Shown here: positions 35,601-44,600 of the stretch, piece by piece
Layout: every line of letters begins with the position of its first letter
Numbering within the stretch: the first letter of the stretch is position 1
Assembly: GCA_963580285.1 (NCBI GenBank)
Contig: OY757010.1
Location: forward strand, 74,504,858-74,568,857
Origin: Lucinisca nassula
Taxonomy: Eukaryota > Mollusca > Bivalvia > Lucinida > Lucinidae
Direction of reading: 5' to 3'
Length of the DNA: 64,000 nucleotides
Translations under genes and position numbers: made by a program
The notes under the pieces: model-generated
The model's input: the letters and a program-made list of their open reading frames with translations, nothing else
The model's database searches: none
Told to the model about the DNA's origin: nothing

Positions 35601-38600
35601 ATGATGCATACTGATATTTAATGGGACGGAAAAAGATACTTAAGTACTGCCTTCACTGTGGGAAGAAATAATGGTAAGTTTTTATAGATTTGCTATGAGA
35701 GCTTAAAGGGGAGATTACTGTAAAGTGTGCGCTTATGCATTTCCTTTTCAAAAATAGCTTTGGTGTGCGCTTATAGGAGCATGTGCCGTAATTAGGGCGA
35801 ATACGGTATGTAAAACAGCTGTCACAATAATGTGACATCTATCTAATGTAAAATAATTTGAAATTGGCTTAGTTGTTTCGGAGACTACAATTTAAGAAAT
35901 TGTCAAACAAGGGACATACAGATGGATGGATGACAGACACATATAGTGATCACAATAGCTCACCTTCAGCACCATGTGCTCAGGCAAGCTTGAAGTTTTT
36001 CAGCCAAAATACTAGCACATTTGCCATATCAAATGATCAGTTTTAACGATAAGCCAGTAATGATGACATTAGTTCTGAACAGTTGGATTTGAAAGTCTTT
36101 CTAGATTTTGTTTGATTTGAGGTTTAACGTCCCCGTCAACACTGTATAGGTAATTTTGGCGATGTTGCTTCCAATTTCATGGGATTTTTACCCGACATTT
36201 AGATGAAATGACATCTCAAGCCATGTTGCCCAATGGCACAAATAGGGTTTATAAGCATGGACGGTCAAACTCACACTGCTTTGCCTGAGCAGGCTTAGAT
36301 CCTCTAAGTGGTTTACCAGTACTCGTGTGCAGTCGGTTTCAGCTCTGCGTGGAAGCATCATGCAGCCCATCTATTTCTTCGAGCCCTGATGGCTGGGGGG
36401 CCAAATTCTTTCTCAAGAAAAAATTCCTGTATTTCAAACATCATCATCATCAACGGATTTTTTATTAACGTGCAGGTACAGGGGCAACGTCCACATAAGT
36501 GGGCCCCCTTCCAGGTAGCTGGCTTGCTGCACGCATATTAGGATTACTATTACCATACTTAATGAGCACAATATTATAATTATTTTTGTTTAGGTTTTAC
36601 AGCCTGTTCAAGATTATTTCACTCATATGAAGCCGATCGTAAATGAAGGTGGGCGAAAACCAAAGTACCCGGAGAGAAACCACCTGACCTTCAGTTGGCA
36701 CAGAATTATATATTTCATTGTTATTAATACAAAAAAAAAAACAAAAAAAAAAAAACGCATTTGGCATTTTAATAGCAAGACAAATTCCATGCTCATAATT
36801 TTACAGACATCTGAGTGGAGCGTGAAGCTCTGGCATCTTAATATGTATGAACAGGACAAAATTCAGGCTAATAATTATGCTCACTAGAGTTGAACAAGTA
36901 TAAGCTTGTATAATGTCAAGGCTTGGCTCCAAAAATTATTAAAAAAATCTCATGCTCAACTCACCTGAGCATGAAAGATGTCTTGCTCATGCATTTGAAA
37001 ATGCCAACATTTGTTGGCATTTTCAAATTAATGAGCAGGACAAACAATAATCTCTGCTGATCTGAGCAAGAAAATTGCCTGCATTGATTGTATTTCTATA
37101 TTTATGAGCATTACGGATTTCATGCTCAACTGAACTGAGCATGTAAAAAGTTTTATAACCTCGGCACCTGGTTATTTACTGATACAGGATAACTTACTGA
37201 GCTGTTGCACTATAAATTCTGTGTGGTTGGGCCACGCCTTTCCTACCTGAAAAGCACAAAAACAGTTCAATCAATATTTGAATTTAGGATGTTAACCGTT
37301 ATCCTGCTGAATAAATTAAATTAGCCACACCCATTTCTGATTATCCACCAATTGTTTTGTTTTGAGTTAAGGTTTAACGACCCCGTCAACACTGTAAAGG
37401 TCATTTTGGAGACGTTGCTTCCAATTTTTTGCAACTTATACCCGACATTGCGATGAAATGACATCTCAAGCCGTCGCCCAATGAAACCAATAGGGTTTAT
37501 TAGCATGGACGGTCCGCCTCGCACAACGGTTCCTGGACAGCCTTAGATCCTCTTAGCGGTTTACCAGTACTAGTGTGCGGCCCGGATTCAGCTCTGCGTG
37601 GAAGCATCGTGCAGCCAATCAAATTACTTCATATGATATATTGCTTCAATTCACAAACTGCATGACAAAGTAGATCCTGATCAGATGGCTTCTGAAGAAG
37701 CCATCTGATCTGGATCTACACTGTTTGCAAATGTTCAGTAGGATAAGGGTTAGCACACACATTTTGTATGATCATTGATGGGGTCATTTTATGTGACAGC
37801 AGTCTGATCAGGGTCCACACTGTTTGCTTGTATGCAAAAATATTTGCAAAAATGTGCAAGAAGGCGCAGCAGATGACATAATCAGACACCATTTTTCTTG
37901 GGCATCTTAACCCTTGTCCTGCTGAATATTTTAATCTGCCACACCCACTACCAAATATCAACCAATCAAAGTACTTGATGCAAATTACTGCAACAAATTC
38001 ATAATCTGAATGGCAAACAATGTAGATCCTGATCAGATGGCTTCGTCAGAAGCCATCTGATCTGGATCTTCATTGTTTGGAAAATAAGGCATATCCGGGC
38101 TCAGCAGGACAAGGGTTAACCCTTTAATATACCAGGAAATTCTGCATCTGAAAATGTCGTCTGTTCACGCTGTCTGCTGCATCTGTTTGCCCAATTTTTC
38201 AAATATATTTTTGCATACAGGCAAATAGTGTGGACCCTGATCAGACTGCTCCAGTCAACAGATTGCTCACAAAGGAGCAGTTCAGTCGGGGTCAACACTT
38301 TCTGCAGAAATGACTTTTAAAGTTACCAGCAGACGACAAAGTAGATGACAAATGTTGTGATAGCGGGTTAACCCTTATCTTGCTGTTCACGACAACCCCT
38401 ATATTTGCAAACAGTGTAGATCCAGATCAGGTGGCTTCTGAAGAAGCCACCTGATCGGGATCTACACTGTTTGGCATTCAGTTTATGAATTTGTAGCAAT
38501 AAATTACATCAAGTAATTTGATTGGTTGATAAACAGAAATGGGTGTGGCTTAAATGAATATTCAGCAAGATAAGGGTTAAGAGTTAACAGAATGGCAAGC

Positions 38601-41600
38601 AGTAAAGAGCCTGATGAGATGGCTCATTATGTGCCATCTCATCTGAATCTGCATTATTTGCATGGATTTCTCTCACCAGTCTACTGGGTTGAAAGGGAAA
38701 ATATGGCAAATATATGATTTTCTTTTTGTTTTCTGAAATTTTGCGAATGCAAAAGCAAGTCACAATTGTTTTTCCTCGCAAAAATACCAATGTATCAGAT
38801 GCATGTAGTGTACTCTTAGAACATTATTTGAGCCCCGCCAAGCGAATTTGTGTCTTCGGGCATTCCGTCATGACAAATTTTAACTGCGCATGCCCAGCCA
38901 TTCAGAGGGGCCAGAGATATGGCTTTCTGTCGGAAGGTTCCTCTTCATTCACTGCTTATATGACCTTCGCTGATCGTATAGGCGATAAGTACCAAAACTG
39001 CTTGACGGGGCCCATATATTACCCATCAGTAACAAAATGTTTATTGAACAACCAGAGCCAACTTCTGGAGTAATTGAACTTATGATTAGAATTGTTTTCT
39101 GAGAAAACAGATGTCCCCCCCACCACATACCCCTTTCAAAACATGCTTAATTTAACAGCACCTCTGTGACCGTGAAAATAAGGTCAAGGTCACAAAAACC
39201 TGAGCAAATCTTCATCCTGACCAAATCTTACATCCATGGAAATTTGATTAAAATCGACCCAGTGGTTCACGAGATATACTACACACAACCTAAATTTGGC
39301 CTAAATTTGGCCAATTTAGCATGGCTGTGACCTTGAAAATATATATAATATAATCATTTCTTCACCCTGTCCCATTGTTACATCCGTGCAATTTTGAATA
39401 AAATCCACCCAGTAGTTCATGAGTAATCTTTCACACAAGATAGTGTCAAGCTGAAGTGCCAAGAAAGTGCCTAGACATATGCAGACAGGATCTACACCAA
39501 AAACAATATGCCCCCCCCCCCTTCCCCTTCGGTATGGGGACATACGGTAATACAGTGAAATTCCACTATTAAGACCACCTAAAATGAAGACTGCTTTAAA
39601 AAGCTTATTTATTAGGCTGCAGTTATTCTTTCTTTGTGTTTTCTGCATGCAGTGTCCTCTGGTCAGAGGCCACCTTTGGGACTGTTCAAAAGTGGTCTTA
39701 AAGACCACTTTTGAACAGTCCCAAAGGTGGTCTTAATATAGAAATTTTACTGTAATTTTGTCGAAACTCTGCACTGTTTGCTTAGGCCTATCTGTCCCAA
39801 TACTTAGGATCATTTTAGTAGACTTCTATTCTTCATCATTTACCAGCAACAAACTTTTCAAAAAAACAAAAAACACAAAAAAAACACAAAAAAAAAAAAA
39901 ACAAACAGTATCTTAAAAGTTTGTTTATTTATATAAACTTTTATCAGGTATGGCAATCAATACCCAGTAATCAGACTACTGTGCTGGAATGAAAATTGTT
40001 TCAAAACATCAGTAACCTGTAATTTATGCAAAATAATACTGTCTCAACATATAAATCCATTTTATAGTACTAAACATCCACAAGTTACAAACTAGGTTGT
40101 AGAAAAGAAGTGACTGATTGATGATTTTGCTAACATAACAAGTAGTTTATTTAATGTCTAGTTAATTTGCTCGGAGCACATTTTAATCTAACGCTCTGCA
40201 TGCTGGGTATTTTTTATTTCAGCAGACGACATTTTGAAAATTTATGTTTTTTTTATTTTCCCAGAAAACAGGATTTGATATCTCACGCAAATTGTCTCCT
40301 ATGGAAACAATTTGCATTAGATGCCAAGTCCTGTTTTCTTGGCAAAATAATAAAAAAAATTCATTCATTGTCTGCTGAATTAGCCTGGAGCATCTGCTGA
40401 ATTAGCAAAAATCACTTAAACTCTCAATGTTTATGAATGTTTTATGACAACTTTATGATTATTTTGTGATAATTGATTAATTTAGCCAAGAATTTGTCAT
40501 TTTATGACTAGCTATTGACAACAAACTGACCAATACTGTAGTGATGGCAATGACCGACTTAAAAATTACTGTTAAGCCTCAACTAGTACACAGCACTTGC
40601 AAAGTACATGTATTATTTCTTATTTTCAGAGAAACTATGGCTTGGTATTGTATTGGCTGAGCTTTTTTGCAAACTGTGAAAGCCCCAATCATATGATCGG
40701 ACCTGCACTGTTTACAAGAAATCTCAAGCCCCCTTTTTTTTTATATGAAAACTGTTTCTTTCAAATGCTATCTGCCAAATATCCAGATGAACCTTAGGAT
40801 GTCATTATAGTTCGAACACTTTGACATGAGACTGGTGACCCCTATTAACATAATCTCACACCCAACTGAATGCATATATTTATCTTCCTCATCTTCCGAA
40901 AAGGTAGATGCTGTTTTTCAATACATAGAGGTCAGAAAATAGGTCGCTATTCACAAGATGCCAAAAATTTACGAGAAGTTCTTTGCATAAATGTCAGTCT
41001 CATGTCAAATTGAACCAGCTATACTCAACATATTGTTAAAGCTTTGGTAATTAAGTATGCCAAATATGCTAATATTGTTAGTAGAAGTAGCTTTTGCATT
41101 TGCAAAAGAGTAGCTTTTGCTACTCACATTTGTACAGCAAAAATACCTAATATTAGATATTGTACTTTGTATAACATTTAACATTTTGAACACTTACCAG
41201 CTCGTTAATCTAATCCAGTGTGCCCTGATCAGGGGCCAGTTGTTCAAAGCATCGTTAGCTTAACAAGCTCGTTAGTGGTCATATTGTTAACTCTTCTAAC
41301 AAGTACAATATCGTAAATTGTGGTATTTTTGCTGAAAAAATGTGAGCAGCTTTTGCGTCTGCAAAAGCTGCTCACATTTTTTCAGCAAAAATTTCAGCAT
41401 ATTTGCCATATTTAATGATCAAAGTTTTAACGATACGTTAACTAACTACGTCGTTAGTTTTGAACAACTGGCCCCAGTTCTTGAAGGGTTAATACTCACC
41501 TGGCAGAGTACTTCTCTCATATTTTTCTCTCAGTATTCTCAGGCTGGACACGACCTTAGCTCTGTGAGCTGCATTCTTTAGCCCCATATCTCTAATGTCT

Positions 41601-44600
41601 GCCTCTGACAAGTACAGCAACTCCTGTGAAAATACGTAAGACATGACCAGTAAAATTCAAATATGTTTACTGGTGTCACATTGTACTTTTTATTCTAGAC
41701 TACACACCAGGAAACTAGTGGCATTGTTAGTTAACACGTCATTAAAACTGACCATTAACCCTTCCCACTCAGATACCTCTTTTTACGTGTCTGAATCCCC
41801 CCACCCCTTTTTTAGCCCCAGAACCACCTAAATCTGCATTCCCCACAGCTTGTTTGCATGAGGATTAGTTGTCCAAAACAAGAGGCCCATGGGGCACTAC
41901 GCTCACCAGAGGTCATGTGGTTTATACCATATACAGGAAAGGTGTCCATCTTGGTCATGTGACAACAATACCACAAATAATGTTTAATTGCCTCACCCCC
42001 ATAGGGGCTTTACATGTACCGGTAATTTGGTTTCAATCAGCAAAGCTCTTTTACTAGAGAAGAAGATAAAAATACTGAATCTGAGTCATCCAAGAAAAAG
42101 GTCAGTAATGACCTTGACCTTTGGAATTGATTAACTTCCATTCATCTGATTGTAAATGATATTTTTGATGCTACCGGCTACCATGCAATCAGTAAAATCC
42201 ACTAGCTTGCCCTTTTTCGATACAAATGTCTAAGTGACCCAAATTTGATCTTGACGTTAAACAGGTCAAGGTCAGCTAAAGGTCATCATTTGAACAAACT
42301 TGGAAGGGCCTGAGTCCGCAATGCTCCATACCAAATTTCAAGGTCATTGGCTATTTGGTTCCTGAGAAGAAAATTCTTTAAGTTTTTTACCATATATGAG
42401 CATGGCGGCCATACTAGTCATGTGACCCAGTCCTTATGAACAAATTTCATTCCCCACTACCCATAGTGGCTCCACATGTAATTTGGTTTCAATAAACCCA
42501 CCAGTTTAAGTGGCGAAGAAGATAAAAGAATAATTGAATCTGAGGCATCCAGGATAAAGGTCAGTAAATGACCTTGACCTTTGGAATTGATAAACATCCG
42601 TTCAGCTAACTGCAAATAACTTTATTTTTGATGCCACTAGCTACCATGCAATCAGAAAAATCCACTGTTTTGCCTTTTTTCCATACAAATGTCTAAGTGA
42701 CCAAATTTGACCTTGACGTAAAACAGGTCAAGGTCAACCAAAGGTCATCATTTGAACAAACTTGGTAGGGCTCGAGTCCCCGATGCTGCATACCAAGTTT
42801 CAAGATCATCGGCTGTTCAGTTCTTGAGAAGAAGATTTTTAAAGGTTTTTACCATATATGGGCATAGCGGCCATATTGGTCATGTGATCCAGTCCTTACA
42901 AACAAACTTTCGTAACCCCTTCCCATAGAGACTCCACATGTAATTTGGTCTCAATTGGCCAAGTAGTTTAAGTGAAGAAGAAGATATAAATACTGAATCT
43001 GAGCCGTCCTGGACAAAGGTCGGTAAATGACCTTGACCTTTGGAACTGATAAACTGCCATTCAGCTGATTGCAAATACCATTTCTGATGCCACTAGCTAC
43101 CATGCAATCAGAAAAATCCACTGTTTTGCTTTTTTTCCATACAAATGTCAAGTGACCAAATTTGACCTTGACATAAAACAGGTCAAGGTCAACCAAAGGT
43201 CATCATTTGAACAAACTTGGAAGGGCTCGATTCCCCCATGCTGCATACCACGTCTCAAGATCATCGGCTGTTCGGTTCTTGAGAAGATGATTTTTAAAGG
43301 TTTTTACCATAAATGGACATAGTGGCCATACTGGTCATGTGATCCAGTCCATACGAACAAACTTTCGTTCCCCCCTCCCATAAAGGCTTCACATGTAATT
43401 TGGTTTCAATTGGCCAAGTAGTTTCAGAGGAGATGCTGTTTGAAAATGTTGACGACGATGACGGACAATGCCTATAACTGGCCTGTTTTTTCTTGCGGCT
43501 CCCCACTAAAAATATACCCTTCGGGGTGGGAGGGGGGGGGGGGGGAAGGTTGAAGGGGGGCAGCAGCCCTCTGAAATGAAATCTGTGGGTGTCTGGGGTC
43601 AAAAATGCCTCGAAATTGACCCTGGCAAAACATGCTGCAGACAGTGAAAATGGCCAGTGCCAAACCCCTCAATTGTTGCCTTGACAGCAGTGTGAAGATT
43701 AAGATTCGGTCAAAAATACATGTGAAATCACACCTTTTGACAAGTTTGAGATGCCCCCTCATTACCATGGCAACAATGATTTAGCCTTAAAAGGTTCCAT
43801 TCCAAAGGCTACTGCCCAGTGAACATTCCTGCCGAGTTCGATGTAAAACAGACCATTCATTATGAAAAAATGGTTATATGAAGTTGTTATCTTTGACAAC
43901 ACTGTGAAAATCAGCAAAATTCACAAAGTCCCAAAGTGGGAATGGGTTAAATATGGCAAAAGCACTAATATTTTTGCTGAAAAAATATGTGAGTAGCTTT
44001 AGCAAATGCAAAAGGTAGTCACATTGTTTTCAGCAAAAAAATCTATGCATTAGATATTGTACTAGCTAGAACAGTTAACAAATTGAGCACTAACGAGCTC
44101 AATAGGATTGATCATGAAATCTTTTCTACGGTCATTCTCTCCCTTCTGCTGATTCAAGAGGGACAGTTTCAGTTTCTGGCGAAAGAATGTGCAGTGTACT
44201 GGTTAACCGTTTACATTTAGGCGTGGCCAGGACAGTGTGGATAGGTAAACTGACCGGCTCAAAAATGACCTAAAATAGTGTTGACTGGGCCATTAAACTA
44301 CAAAGCAAACAAACAAACAAGCTCAACTAGAGCTGTCAGTGAAACTGACTAGGGCCCCGGCAGCGCTATCAGAGGAGTAGGAAAATGTTGATGTTAAAAA
44401 AGACGTTTTTTTTTTCCTTTCACCTCTAAGTATGACCTTGACCTTTGAGGTACGGACCTGGGTCTTGCGCGTGACACACTGTCACATTATGGTTAATATT
44501 TCTGCTAAGTAATATTTAAATCCATCCAGGTATAAGAAAGTTATAGATTGGACACAATGAAAAAGACGCTTTTTTGACCTTTTATCTCTAAGTATGACCT

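Noticed and set aside
38714..39073. 119-codon plus-strand frame
   Set aside because: No recognisable domain, antisense in an intron, low-complexity start.
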